From assembly GCA_903840355.1 (NCBI GenBank), contig CAIMFJ010000008.1, positions 186,001 to 250,000 on the forward strand: a stretch of DNA of 64,000 nt, in the 5' to 3' direction. Source of the DNA: an uncultured Opitutia bacterium. GTDB lineage: Bacteria > Verrucomicrobiota > Verrucomicrobiia > Opitutales > UBA953. The stretch's first letter is position 1, and the number at the start of each line of letters is the position of its first letter. The position numbers and the translations under genes are program-made. The notes beneath the pieces are model-generated. The model was not told the DNA's origin. It saw only the letters and a program-made list of their open reading frames with translations, and ran no database searches. Below, piece by piece: positions 43,810-52,020 of the stretch.

Positions 43810-43845
43810 AAAAGGGCCGGAGGTTTTAACGCCTCCGGCCCTTTT
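43810..43845 (+). terminator. Intrinsic terminator (bidirectional) between pdhC and ThuA genes
   Basis: A 14-bp stem AAAAGGGCCGGAGG/CCTCCGGCCCTTTT with an eight-base loop. A and T runs on the two sides allow it to stop both the pdh operon and the convergent ThuA operon. Confidence 0.92.
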
Positions 43846-43864
43846 GTTTAAGAGCTTTAGTAAC

Positions 43865-44827
43865 TTACTTGGCCTTGGGCTTACCCTTGGGATCCAAGTT
43901 GGCCTCTAGTTGCTCAGGCGTGAACTTGGTCACAATACCCTTCTCAGGCACTGGAGCCTTCGCGGTCCACACAATCGCATTCAAGACCAACATGCGTTGG
44001 TTGTCGTTCGCCCAGCCTTTGTGAAAGTGACCGCCACAAAAACCGAAACCACGACCGCCATCTTTACGCTCCACGGCCCAAGCCACGACTTGCGGCGTCT
44101 TGTCTTCGAGCACGGCCTTGCTGACGTCAGGATTACCTTCGTGAGGCCCATTGCCGCGCTTCATCGTTTCAGGCGGTGCGATAGCCGAAAGAATCGGCGT
44201 CACGCCCTGCATGCCATCGCGAAAACGCATATGGAAATACCACTCGTCCGAAGTCGCAAAGGGCTGCACGCCACGGCTGATTGGGTGATCAGGCAACGAC
44301 TTGAAGTCGGCGAGCCAATGAGGATTCACCGAGTAGAACTGCTCGAAGTAACCACCGAGCCAGTCCTTGAATTCCGCCGCACCTTTACCCGTCGACGAAC
44401 GACCAGGAGGAGGCGTATTCACCGGCTTGCCGTCGGCATCTACCCAACCAGCCTTGGTGTAAGCCGGCTCCACGGCGTAGTGTAAGCACACAAAACCGCA
44501 ACCGCCGGCCATCTTCTTCGAGAGTTGCTCGAGGTGAGGCAAAGCAGGGTGTCCGTTGCCACCATCAGAATAAATCACGATGGTGTCAGCCTTGGCCACG
44601 CGCTCGTCTGAAGGCCATTGGCCATTCAACGAGACATCAACGTTCACGAGGCTCGACGCGCTTTGCACCAAACCGGCAGCCAATAATTGGACGCCAGCAT
44701 TGTGCTCGTGCTCGCCTGGACCGTGACTCGGGCGACCCGCAATGAAGAGTACGTTCTTCTTTTCTTCAGCCCCCAAGAAACTGGCGGCAGCTAAAAAGAG
44801 TAAGCCTTGCAGCGCTAATTTTTTCAT
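43865..44827 (-). CDS. Secreted ThuA-like protein
   Basis: A 320-residue protein with a signal peptide (KKLALQGLLFLAAASFLGA). The body is a ThuA-type (trehalose-utilisation) class I glutamine amidotransferase-like fold: VLFIAGRPSHGPGEHEHNAG at the start of the fold, IVIYSDGGNGH, GFVCLHYAVEP, and late GRGFGFCGGHFHKGWANDNQR. Secreted ThuA-domain proteins are abundant in planctomycetes and verrucomicrobia and are placed in oxidised-glycoside metabolism; the reaction here is unknown. It ends a minus-strand series with the DUF1080 and isomerase genes, separated by only three bases from the former. Confidence 0.88.
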   Translation of the reverse strand: MKKLALQGLLFLAAASFLGAEEKKNVLFIAGRPSHGPGEHEHNAGVQLLAAGLVQSASSLVNVDVSLNGQWPSDERVAKADTIVIYSDGGNGHPALPHLEQLSKKMAGGCGFVCLHYAVEPAYTKAGWVDADGKPVNTPPPGRSSTGKGAAEFKDWLGGYFEQFYSVNPHWLADFKSLPDHPISRGVQPFATSDEWYFHMRFRDGMQGVTPILSAIAPPETMKRGNGPHEGNPDVSKAVLEDKTPQVVAWAVERKDGGRGFGFCGGHFHKGWANDNQRMLVLNAIVWTAKAPVPEKGIVTKFTPEQLEANLDPKGKPKAK

Positions 44828-44830
44828 AAA

Positions 44831-45550
44831 TTACTTCGCTTCCTTGCTGTTGTCCTTGAGCACGATGTCCTTGAACTCGATCTTCATCGGCGCACCCGCG
44901 TGCAGTTGTAAAGCTAAGCAACCCTTCTTCGCCCCGATCGCAGTTTCATCCACCACGTCGATAGTTTGCATGCCATTGATGAAGTGCTGGAGGTGATTGC
45001 CCTGAGCGACGACCCGGTATTCATTCCAATCCGCGGCTTTAATGTGCGTTTGCATTTCGGGCGATTTTCCTAATTCACCCACGACTTCAATCTTGGGCTT
45101 GGTAGGGCTGGCACCTTCATGGATTACGACTTTTTCGCCACGCTTGGCTAAGATACCACGACCACGCTCTTCATAGAGGATACCCGAGTAGGTCTTACCG
45201 CACTCGAGGTCGGCTTGATAACCCGAGACAACAAACCCCTTGGGGTCGATCACTTTACTGCGATATTGCACGCCGGAGTTACCGAAACCATCGGACTTAC
45301 CATCTTTATCGGTCACGCGATACTTGAACGTGAGCTCAAAATCGGAGACTTCACCTTTCCACACGAGGAAAGTGTTTCCCTTGGCAGGATGTTCTTTCGT
45401 GGTTTGACCAACAATGGTACCATCTTGAACCGACCAATAATCAAGGCCCTCCCAATTCGAGAGGTCCTTGCCGTTAAAGAGGTTCTGTTCTGCAGCGAAG
45501 GCCGAAGCGGCCAAAGCCAACAAAGCGAGGAGGGAGGCGGTGTGTTTCAT
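44831..45550 (-). CDS. Secreted DUF1080 (3-keto-disaccharide hydrolase-like) protein
   Basis: A 239-residue protein with a signal peptide (TASLLALLALAASAFA). The DUF1080 lectin-like jelly-roll fold is seen in LFNGKDLSNWEGLDYWSVQDGTIVGQT, FELTFKYRVTDKDGKSDGFGNSGVQYRS and DWNEYRVVAQGNHLQHFINGMQTIDVVDE. Members are reported to cleave 3-keto-glycosides, but most are untested. It is placed between the ThuA and sugar isomerase genes, so a shared glycoside pathway is likely. Confidence 0.88.
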   Translation of the reverse strand: MKHTASLLALLALAASAFAAEQNLFNGKDLSNWEGLDYWSVQDGTIVGQTTKEHPAKGNTFLVWKGEVSDFELTFKYRVTDKDGKSDGFGNSGVQYRSKVIDPKGFVVSGYQADLECGKTYSGILYEERGRGILAKRGEKVVIHEGASPTKPKIEVVGELGKSPEMQTHIKAADWNEYRVVAQGNHLQHFINGMQTIDVVDETAIGAKKGCLALQLHAGAPMKIEFKDIVLKDNSKEAK

Positions 45551-45556
45551 AGGAGA

Positions 45557-46414
45557 TTATTTCTTGGTGCCGAACAGGCGGTGCAAGTTCTTCAAGCCTT
45601 TGACGGGGATGTCGTCGCGATTTGGCTCCATCTTGCGCCAGATAGCGGCAGCGCGAGCAATGACCTTAACGTCCGTCGTGAAGGACTCGATGACTACGTC
45701 TTGGTTGTAACCAATCTTCTTCAAAGCAGCCACAATGGGCTTCCAATCTAAAGAGTCGCCACCGGGGACGCCCCGGTCGGTACCACAAGCGTGGAAGTGA
45801 CCGAGATGCTTACCGGCCTTGAGAATCGCCGCCGCTTGATTCTTCTCCTCGATATTCATGTGGAAGGTATCGAGGTGCAATTTAACGGCAGGCGAATTAA
45901 CCGCTTTGACGAGGCGCAACCCTTGATCACAGGTATTCAAGAAGTCGGTTTCAAAACGATTGAGTGGCTCGATGCACAACTGCACGCCACGCTTTTCCGC
46001 ATGCTTGGCTAAAACTTTAAGGTTCTTCACCACTAATTTGAAATGCTGGGCCTTGGTCTTGTCGTCATGCGAACCAATCAAACCGACCACGGAATAGAGC
46101 GGGCCAATGATGCGAGGGCAACCCATCGCCGCGGCTTGGTCAACTAAAGCGGAGAGGTACTTCATCGCATTCTTTTGGTCGGCAGCGCTCCCACGGAAGT
46201 CGCGCCCTGGACCCATGGCGGCACAGATAGAACCAATCGCGATACCCGCCTTGGCGGCAGCGGCCTTGAGCACCGCCGGGTCAACGTGCGAAGGGTCTTC
46301 AATCGCAACTTCCACCGTGTCGAAACCCCAGCGTTTAAGTTTCTTAAACATGGAGACGCTTTCGTTGGTGAAAGGCGAAGCGTAGAGGAACGTATTTAAT
46401 CCGAAGCGTGGCAT
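45557..46414 (-). CDS. Sugar phosphate isomerase/epimerase family protein (TIM barrel)
   Basis: A 285-residue TIM-barrel protein of the AP endonuclease 2 superfamily, probably a ketose 3-epimerase. Supporting segments are RFGLNTFLYASPFTNES, WGFDTVEVAIEDP, KRGVQLCIEPLNRFETDFLNT with a metal-binding Glu, VKLHLDTFHMNIEE with metal-binding Asp/His and GHFHACGTDRGVPGGDSLDW. These resemble D-psicose/D-tagatose 3-epimerases. The ATG at 46414 was chosen; an upstream frame adds 42 unrelated residues. No signal peptide is seen, so it is cytoplasmic, unlike its two downstream neighbours. Confidence 0.83.
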   Translation of the reverse strand: MPRFGLNTFLYASPFTNESVSMFKKLKRWGFDTVEVAIEDPSHVDPAVLKAAAAKAGIAIGSICAAMGPGRDFRGSAADQKNAMKYLSALVDQAAAMGCPRIIGPLYSVVGLIGSHDDKTKAQHFKLVVKNLKVLAKHAEKRGVQLCIEPLNRFETDFLNTCDQGLRLVKAVNSPAVKLHLDTFHMNIEEKNQAAAILKAGKHLGHFHACGTDRGVPGGDSLDWKPIVAALKKIGYNQDVVIESFTTDVKVIARAAAIWRKMEPNRDDIPVKGLKNLHRLFGTKK

Positions 46415-46494
46415 AGGTAGGAGGGGTTGATTGGGGAAGAAACTTTTGGCGCGGGGAGCGATGGGGTCAAGGCTGGGCGTGTAATCGAGCGAAA

Positions 46495-47781
46495 TTAAGG
46501 GACGAGCTCGCCTAAAATTAACAGCCCTCCAGGATAGCAATGCAACGGGGCAAAGCGCTCAGGCTTATCGATGGTCTGCTTCCGTTGGGCTAAGATGGCC
46601 GCTTTATCAAAAGTGTCCGGCAAGAGCTCGATTTTAACCTGGTGGACCTCGTTGCTTAAATCGGTCCCGATGACAAAGGTGCTCAGGCGGTCATAATTAC
46701 AATAAGAGTCAAACCGGGTCACGACCTTAACGGGTTGGTGATCCAAGGTGACGGCAACCTTACCGCCCGTGGGGCCAACGACGTCATAGACCGCACAGTG
46801 AGTGCCCTTAAATTTGAACTCCAAGCTCTGCCCAGGTACGGTCAACTTGACCATTGCGGGCAAACGGTTCGCCCATTTGGACGCAAATGGGTCATGTGCC
46901 ATGTCCGCCAACTCCACGCCCGCCGAACGCTGCACTTGGCTAATGGCGATGAGCTTCGCCTGCTCGCTATTATTCGCCCGAAGGGCTTCGCCTACGAAGT
47001 GAGGAGTGGCCGACTTCGAGGCCGCTTGAATCGCCGGCCAAGAACGCTGAATGGCTTCTAAATACATCTGGTGGCCCGTCTCGGGGTGCGGGTGAACGCT
47101 ATCAGGCGCAAAGACAATCTTATCACCTACCTCAGCCTTTTGCTCCGGAGTCTTGGGTAGCGGCGAACGCCAGAGGATTTTGCCTTCATGTGCTAAACGA
47201 GCCACCTCGAGACCAAAGTGAATCGTCGGAATTTGATAATGATCAGCCACCTTCTCCATCGCACTGGCTGAACGCTGGAATTTACCTTCGGCCAAGGTGG
47301 GAGCCACGCCTTCGACGAGCGTGTACACAAAACAGATATCGCACTGAGGGTAGGCCTTCCAGGTCTGGCGCACAATGCCTTCCATATTGCGGATAATCGT
47401 TTCAGGAGCCGCGCCCCCATCATTCACCGCAAACTCCACAAACATTAAATCTGGCTGCTTGGCCAAGACATCCTGTTGTAAACGAAACACGCCTAAATCT
47501 GAACCCGTCCCGCCAATCGCGGCATTGATTTCGACAAACTTGGCCTGCGGGTAAAGTTTTTGCAAATACGCCAACGACTTCACGCGCCAACCGGGTTGAG
47601 CCGTGATCGAGCCTCCTAAGTAGCCAACTTTCACTACCGCCCCAGGGGTATTGGCTTTCGCTAAAAATTGTGCCAAACCCGCCCGCGGGTGACATTCCTT
47701 GGCTTCCACCAAAGGAAAATCTGGCTCGGCGGCCTGCAAGGCTCCGACCAAAAAGCAAAACCAACCAACAAGGTAACGCAT
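46495..47781 (-). CDS. Secreted SGNH/GDSL-type hydrolase
   Basis: A 428-residue protein with a signal peptide (YLVGWFCFLVGALQAA). The SGNH nucleophile block is present as VKVGYLGGSITAQPG, with GGSIT in place of GDSIT. IGGTGSDLGVFRL and FVEFAVNDGG form the next blocks, and SVHPHPETGHQMYLEAI carries the catalytic Asp/His region. The C-terminal 130 residues are beta-rich (LEFKFKGTHCAVYDVVGPTGGKVAVTLD), probably a sugar-binding or accessory domain. It is likely an esterase for acylated polysaccharides. The ATG at 47781 begins the signal peptide. The isomerase starts 80 bases downstream. Confidence 0.82.
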   Translation of the reverse strand: MRYLVGWFCFLVGALQAAEPDFPLVEAKECHPRAGLAQFLAKANTPGAVVKVGYLGGSITAQPGWRVKSLAYLQKLYPQAKFVEINAAIGGTGSDLGVFRLQQDVLAKQPDLMFVEFAVNDGGAAPETIIRNMEGIVRQTWKAYPQCDICFVYTLVEGVAPTLAEGKFQRSASAMEKVADHYQIPTIHFGLEVARLAHEGKILWRSPLPKTPEQKAEVGDKIVFAPDSVHPHPETGHQMYLEAIQRSWPAIQAASKSATPHFVGEALRANNSEQAKLIAISQVQRSAGVELADMAHDPFASKWANRLPAMVKLTVPGQSLEFKFKGTHCAVYDVVGPTGGKVAVTLDHQPVKVVTRFDSYCNYDRLSTFVIGTDLSNEVHQVKIELLPDTFDKAAILAQRKQTIDKPERFAPLHCYPGGLLILGELVP

Positions 47782-47889
47782 AGGGATATTGAAGTAGAGC
47801 CGAAGAAGTCGCCTGAGGTTCCCCGTAATCTCAAGAAATAAAGTAGAAGTTGGCTTTCCCTGCACAGCCTTTGTGCCTAAAAAACGGCC

Positions 47890-48930
47890 ATGGATAATGT
47901 CACCCACGCGGCCCTAGGACTTTCCGCGGGTTTAGTCGTCGCCCGCCGCGGTGGCTCACTCTCAGCCGCAGCACTGGCAAGTTTACTCGCGTCGGAAGCT
48001 CCCGACCTCGACGTGTTCGTGCGCCAATCCGATGATGTGCTGGCTTCCTTCCGCTGGCATCGCCACTTCGCCCATAGTTTCGCCTTCGTGCCCATCTGGG
48101 GCTTCCTCGCCGCTTGGCTCACGTCTAAACTCTATCAGTGGCGAAGTCATGCAACCATCCCGTGGACCGAACTTTTCATCCCGGGCATGGTCGGCACGCT
48201 CACCCACCTACTCTGTGACAACTGCACGAGTTATGGCACCATCCTGCTCTGGCCCTTCAACACCACGCGCTACGCATGGGACTGCCTGCCCATCATCGAC
48301 CTGTTTGCGACGTTGCCGCTTTTAACGTTAACGTTCCTAGCCCTGCGCGGCGAAAAATCGCGCAAGCTGGCGGCCATCGGATTGAGTTGGTTCATCCTCT
48401 ACGCAAGCTTCGGGGTGTTCCAAAATTTCCGCGCCGAAAATCACCTGCGGGCTTGGCTGACTGCTCAAAAAATTTCTCCGGGGCGCCTCACGGTCAAACC
48501 AACGATTTCTAATCTCTGGCTGTGGCGGGCAACTTGGGAACACGAGGGTCGTTGGCACGTGGCCGTCTTACACCTGAAACCTTGGGGCGAAACTAAACTC
48601 CTGTTAGGCGAAACGTGTGCCGTTTGGAGCCCAACGACCCCGGGCAATCCGCCGGCTGGCTCTGCTGGAGCCAAAACCTTGGAAGACTTTTCCGCCTTCA
48701 CCCGGGGTTGGAATAGTTACCGCCCTGCCCCCGAAGGTCTTATTATTGGCGATATTCGGTACGCTTTGGTTCCCACCAGTGCGCAACCCGTCTGGGCCTT
48801 ACAATGTGATCCTACTGGCCAAGCGACCCAAACCCGCCTCGTCATGAATCGCGAAATTTACTCCGCGGACTTAGCCAAATTTTGGTTGCTGCTGAACGGT
48901 CAGGACTCTGGCTTTATCACACTACCATGA
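47890..48930 (+). CDS. YdjM/DUF457-type membrane-bound metal-dependent hydrolase family protein
   Basis: A 346-residue membrane protein with about five hydrophobic segments. It begins with MDNVTHAALGLSAGL, has SEAPDLDVF and then FRWHRHFAHSFAF, the histidine/aspartate motifs typical of YdjM (DUF457) proteins; the family is named for hydrolase similarity but is poorly tested. The C-terminal 130 residues are soluble. It is divergent from the SGNH hydrolase gene (about 108 bases) and its stop overlaps the start of the GH16 gene (ATGA). Confidence 0.82.
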   Translation: MDNVTHAALGLSAGLVVARRGGSLSAAALASLLASEAPDLDVFVRQSDDVLASFRWHRHFAHSFAFVPIWGFLAAWLTSKLYQWRSHATIPWTELFIPGMVGTLTHLLCDNCTSYGTILLWPFNTTRYAWDCLPIIDLFATLPLLTLTFLALRGEKSRKLAAIGLSWFILYASFGVFQNFRAENHLRAWLTAQKISPGRLTVKPTISNLWLWRATWEHEGRWHVAVLHLKPWGETKLLLGETCAVWSPTTPGNPPAGSAGAKTLEDFSAFTRGWNSYRPAPEGLIIGDIRYALVPTSAQPVWALQCDPTGQATQTRLVMNREIYSADLAKFWLLLNGQDSGFITLP

Positions 48931-49694
48931 AAACCCTCGGGCTACTCTGTTGCTTGGCCTCCGTCTTAGGAGCCGGCGAAACTCAATATCAACTAACCCT
49001 CGAAGATAATTTTGATGGCACGAATCTAGATCCTAAAATCTGGAATATCGAAACGGGCAAACGCCGCGACTCGATGAATTCACCCCTCGCCGTCGACGTC
49101 AAAGATGGCGTGCTCACCCTCACCACCTGGACCGATGAAAAGGGTGTGACTTACTGCGGCTTCGTGACGAGTCGTAAAAAATTCCATGTGACCGCAGGTA
49201 AGACCGAAGCCCGCTGCCGCTTCTCCGTTCAACCAGGCACCCAAATCGCTTTCTGGGCTCAGTCACCGACTTATGGTAAATCCGGCAAAGCAGAAGGCGC
49301 CGCTGAAGATGGCGTCGAAATCGATATCCTAGAAACAACCGGTCTGAAAAAAGGGGGCTATCAATTCGCCTTACACTGGGGTCCCTATAACACACCCGAA
49401 AAGCGTACGACGTCCCAACAGTTCCCCAAACCCGTCGGCCAAGACTGGCACGTCTACGGTGCCGAATGGAGCGAGAAGGGCTATCACTTCACCTTCGATG
49501 GCAATGTAGTCGCCACCAACACGACTTGCCCAGCTTCTAAGGCTCCGGAGTTTTTATTATTCACCAGCGAATCTTCCGTAAAAAGCTGGAGTGGCGAACG
49601 TCCGAAAGAGGGCTATGGCAGCAAAGAGAAATGCCAGAATAAATTCTCAATCGACTGGGTCAAAGCCTGGGAACGCGTCCCAACTGGTAAATAA
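48927..49694 (+). CDS. Secreted glycoside hydrolase family 16 protein
   Basis: A 255-residue protein with a short signal peptide (TLGLLCCLASVLGAG). The GH16 beta-sandwich is seen in LEDNFDGTNLDPKIWNIETG, GKTEARCRF and HVYGAEWSEKGYHFTFDGN. The catalytic motif is GVEIDILET with nucleophile and acid/base glutamates near 131 and 136. GH16 enzymes cut beta-1,3 or beta-1,4 glucans and galactans such as laminarin or agar; specificity is not readable. The start codon overlaps the stop of the upstream gene, so translation is probably coupled. Confidence 0.87.
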   Translation: MKTLGLLCCLASVLGAGETQYQLTLEDNFDGTNLDPKIWNIETGKRRDSMNSPLAVDVKDGVLTLTTWTDEKGVTYCGFVTSRKKFHVTAGKTEARCRFSVQPGTQIAFWAQSPTYGKSGKAEGAAEDGVEIDILETTGLKKGGYQFALHWGPYNTPEKRTTSQQFPKPVGQDWHVYGAEWSEKGYHFTFDGNVVATNTTCPASKAPEFLLFTSESSVKSWSGERPKEGYGSKEKCQNKFSIDWVKAWERVPTGK

Positions 49695-50375
49695 TCAGCG
49701 CAGTTCGAAACGGTAAAGGGCTTCAGCCTCCGACGGCACCGTTGTTCCCGCATGTTGAGCGGGCTTGAACTTCGACGCCCGTGCCGCCGCTAAAGCAGCT
49801 TCGTCCAAGAGGCGACTGCCCGAAGTCTGCGCGACGGTCGCTTGCAACATCTGACCTTGAGCCGAAATTTGTAAGTGCACCACGACCTGCCCTTCCATGC
49901 CCGCTTTGCGCGCCCGCTCCGGATACGTGGGTTCAATGCGCTCTAAAAAAACCACCGGTTGAAAAACCTCTGGGGCCGCCACGGCTGGCAGCGCTTTCGT
50001 GACGGGAGCTACGCTGGCCACTACCATATCGGTCGCAACGGGCGATGTCGCCACGGCACTACCCACGGCCAATTCTAAAACAGGTGACTCTTTCCAAAAC
50101 GCTCGCGGGGAGACATTCAGACGACCCGCCCCGACGCCTTCGCCTTGGCGTACCTCGCCAGGCCAAGCGATCGGATCCTGCACCAACTGTACCATCAGTA
50201 ATCCCCCTGGAGCATGCGCGGCCTCCTGACTCGCCCCACCCGATAAAGCCAAAGCACCCAGCGCCGCCAAGTGAGCACAGCCCACGGCAGTCCAAATCAT
50301 CAGATGACGACGCTCAGCCAACACCCTCGTAGGGTCAACCGAGCCTTCCCAAGCGTCAAGTGCGGGTCGTGTCAT
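49695..50375 (-). CDS. TonB-like energy transducer
   Basis: A 226-residue protein with a cytoplasmic start, one membrane span near residues 27-45 (IWTAVGCAHLAALGALALSG), a periplasmic spacer and a C-terminal TonB domain. The domain reads PTYPERARKAGMEGQVVVHLQI, then ATVAQTSGSRLLDEAALAAARASKFKPA. TonB transmits proton-motive force to outer-membrane receptors. ExbB/ExbD are not adjacent. The ATG at 50375 overlaps the stop of the sixA gene (ATGA). The usual Pro-rich spacer is weak here, with few prolines. Confidence 0.85.
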   Translation of the reverse strand: MTRPALDAWEGSVDPTRVLAERRHLMIWTAVGCAHLAALGALALSGGASQEAAHAPGGLLMVQLVQDPIAWPGEVRQGEGVGAGRLNVSPRAFWKESPVLELAVGSAVATSPVATDMVVASVAPVTKALPAVAAPEVFQPVVFLERIEPTYPERARKAGMEGQVVVHLQISAQGQMLQATVAQTSGSRLLDEAALAAARASKFKPAQHAGTTVPSEAEALYRFELR

Positions 50376-50854
50376 TTCGCAAAATCTGGCACGACAAACC
50401 ACGTCAACCGCCACGTGCCATATGGGCGTCGTGCTTGGGGCAAAGCTACCCGCTCCAACGCCATCAACCCACCCTTACGAAACTTCACCGCCTCAGGAGG
50501 CAGGTCTAATAGCAAACCAACTAAGCCTGCTAAATGCGGGTTATGGCCCACCAGCAAACGCGACGTCCGCGATCGCCCCAGCAAGCGGGCCGTTTTCTTG
50601 GGGTCATCTTCGGGCTTCAACCCCGTTAAAACTTTCAGGGGTAATTTTGATTTTGCTCCCGCACGCAATCCCTCTGCGGTCTGCACCGCACGCACCAAGG
50701 GACTGTGTTCCACGACGCGGACGACCGCCAGCGGTACCCGCCCCACGCCGCGAGCGAGGGCTTTCACCTGACGGTGGCCACGCGGTGTTAATGCCCGTCC
50801 TTCATCCGGTTCGCCGGGATGAGCTTCCGCATGCCTCAACAAAAAAACCTTCAT
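50372..50854 (-). CDS. sixA: SixA-like histidine phosphatase
   Basis: A 160-residue phosphohistidine phosphatase of the histidine phosphatase superfamily. The catalytic RHG-type motif is VFLLRHAEAHPGEPDEGRAL at the start (catalytic His near 8), and the second catalytic His lies in LLVGHNPHLAGLVGLLLDLPP near 99. The short size and the VGHNPHL pattern are typical of SixA, which removes phosphate from His-phosphotransfer or PTS proteins. The stop overlaps the TonB-like start by four bases. Confidence 0.88.
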   Translation of the reverse strand: MKVFLLRHAEAHPGEPDEGRALTPRGHRQVKALARGVGRVPLAVVRVVEHSPLVRAVQTAEGLRAGAKSKLPLKVLTGLKPEDDPKKTARLLGRSRTSRLLVGHNPHLAGLVGLLLDLPPEAVKFRKGGLMALERVALPQARRPYGTWRLTWFVVPDFAK

Positions 50855-50930
50855 CGGCCCCTAAGTTAACTTCGTAAAAAAATTTGTAAATCAGTCTTGC
50901 GCCGTCTGGCGGAGCGACAACGAATCCTGC

Positions 50931-51914
50931 GTGCGTTGGCTCCTCACCATCCTCAGTCTCAGCCTTTTAACCGTCAGCAGTCACGCCGCCCTTCAAAGCA
51001 AATACTCCGACGCTGGTCTCACGGTCGATGGCTTCATTTGCGTCGATGCCGCCACGGGCGCCGTCTTATCCCAACACACCCCCGACAACCCTGGGCACCC
51101 TGCCAGTGTGACCAAGTTGATGACCATGCTCTTGGTGATGGAAGACCTGCAAGCGAAGCGGGCGACCTTGAAGCAAAGCGTGAAAATCACCCGCCAAGCC
51201 ACCGGCGTAGGCGGCAACCAAGTCTGGCTGGCCGCTGGAGAGACCTTCACCCTCGAGGAGTTATTATACGCCCTGATGCTACCCTCAGCCAATGATGCCG
51301 CCGTCGCCATCGCCATCGATCGGGCCGGCAACGTTCCAGCCTTTGTCCAAAAGATGAACCAACGGGCCGCCGAATTGGGTATGACCCGCACCCACTACGT
51401 CACGCCCAATGGTCTTACCACGGGGGCGGGACCTCACGATACTACCACGGCCAGCGACCTCGCCAAACTTTGCGTGGCCCTCTGCAAAATCCCTGAGACC
51501 CTACGTTTCACGGGAACCCAGAAATACGCCTTCCACCACCCGCAAAAGACACTCGACCTCGAAAACCATAACCACCTGCTAAAGGATTTCCCCGGGTGCG
51601 ACGGTTTGAAAACGGGTTGGACCATCGCTGGCAAAGCTTCCATTGCCACCACCGCTCACGACGATCAGCGGCGCGTCATCGCGGTAGTTCTCGGCTGCGA
51701 TAGCCCCTTAGGTGCCAAACCCGCCCAACGCTTGCGCGATCAACTGGCGGGAGAATTGATGACGGAAGGTCTGACCAAACTGGCCGCCCTCGAACTGAAA
51801 AAAGCCCAACAGGTAACCCCAGCAAATGCCACCCCCACCAAAACGGTGTCTCCTCCTAAAACGACCAAGGAAAAGGGCTTTGGGGACTGGCTGGTGGATT
51901 TATTTAGTTTCTAA
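50931..51914 (+). CDS. dacA: D-alanyl-D-alanine carboxypeptidase (PBP5/6 type)
   Basis: A 327-residue secreted serine peptidase (signal peptide LLTILSLSLLTVSSHA) that trims pentapeptides of peptidoglycan. The SxxK motif is ASVTKLM near residue 60, SxN is LPSANDAAV near 120, and KTG is DGLKTGWT near 225. The start is a GTG at 50931, which begins the signal peptide. The C-terminal part after residue 300 is Lys/Thr/Pro-rich and ends WLVDLFSF; an amphipathic anchor as in PBP5 is possible. recA follows about 100 bases downstream. Confidence 0.91.
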   Translation: MRWLLTILSLSLLTVSSHAALQSKYSDAGLTVDGFICVDAATGAVLSQHTPDNPGHPASVTKLMTMLLVMEDLQAKRATLKQSVKITRQATGVGGNQVWLAAGETFTLEELLYALMLPSANDAAVAIAIDRAGNVPAFVQKMNQRAAELGMTRTHYVTPNGLTTGAGPHDTTTASDLAKLCVALCKIPETLRFTGTQKYAFHHPQKTLDLENHNHLLKDFPGCDGLKTGWTIAGKASIATTAHDDQRRVIAVVLGCDSPLGAKPAQRLRDQLAGELMTEGLTKLAALELKKAQQVTPANATPTKTVSPPKTTKEKGFGDWLVDLFSF

Positions 51915-51946
51915 CTCTCTGCCAGACAACAGGTAAAATAAGATAG

Positions 51947-51960
51947 TGAACATTTGTTCA
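51947..51960 (+). promoter_or_regulatory. SOS-box-like palindrome upstream of recA
   Basis: The sequence TGAACA-TT-TGTTCA lies 60 bases before the recA start: six-base arms with a two-base centre. It contains GAAC-N4-GTTC, the layout of LexA boxes known in Gram-positive bacteria. Place and symmetry suggest LexA control of recA, though no lexA gene is in view. Confidence 0.65.
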
Positions 51961-52020
51961 TTTTACTTGCAAGGAACCGATTTTTGACCACGTTCATGGT
52001 CCTTCACTCTCCTCACGCCC

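Noticed and set aside
43910-44485. A 191-codon open frame opposite the ThuA-like gene
   Set aside because: It is antisense to a gene with signal peptide and clear family motifs and has no recognisable content.
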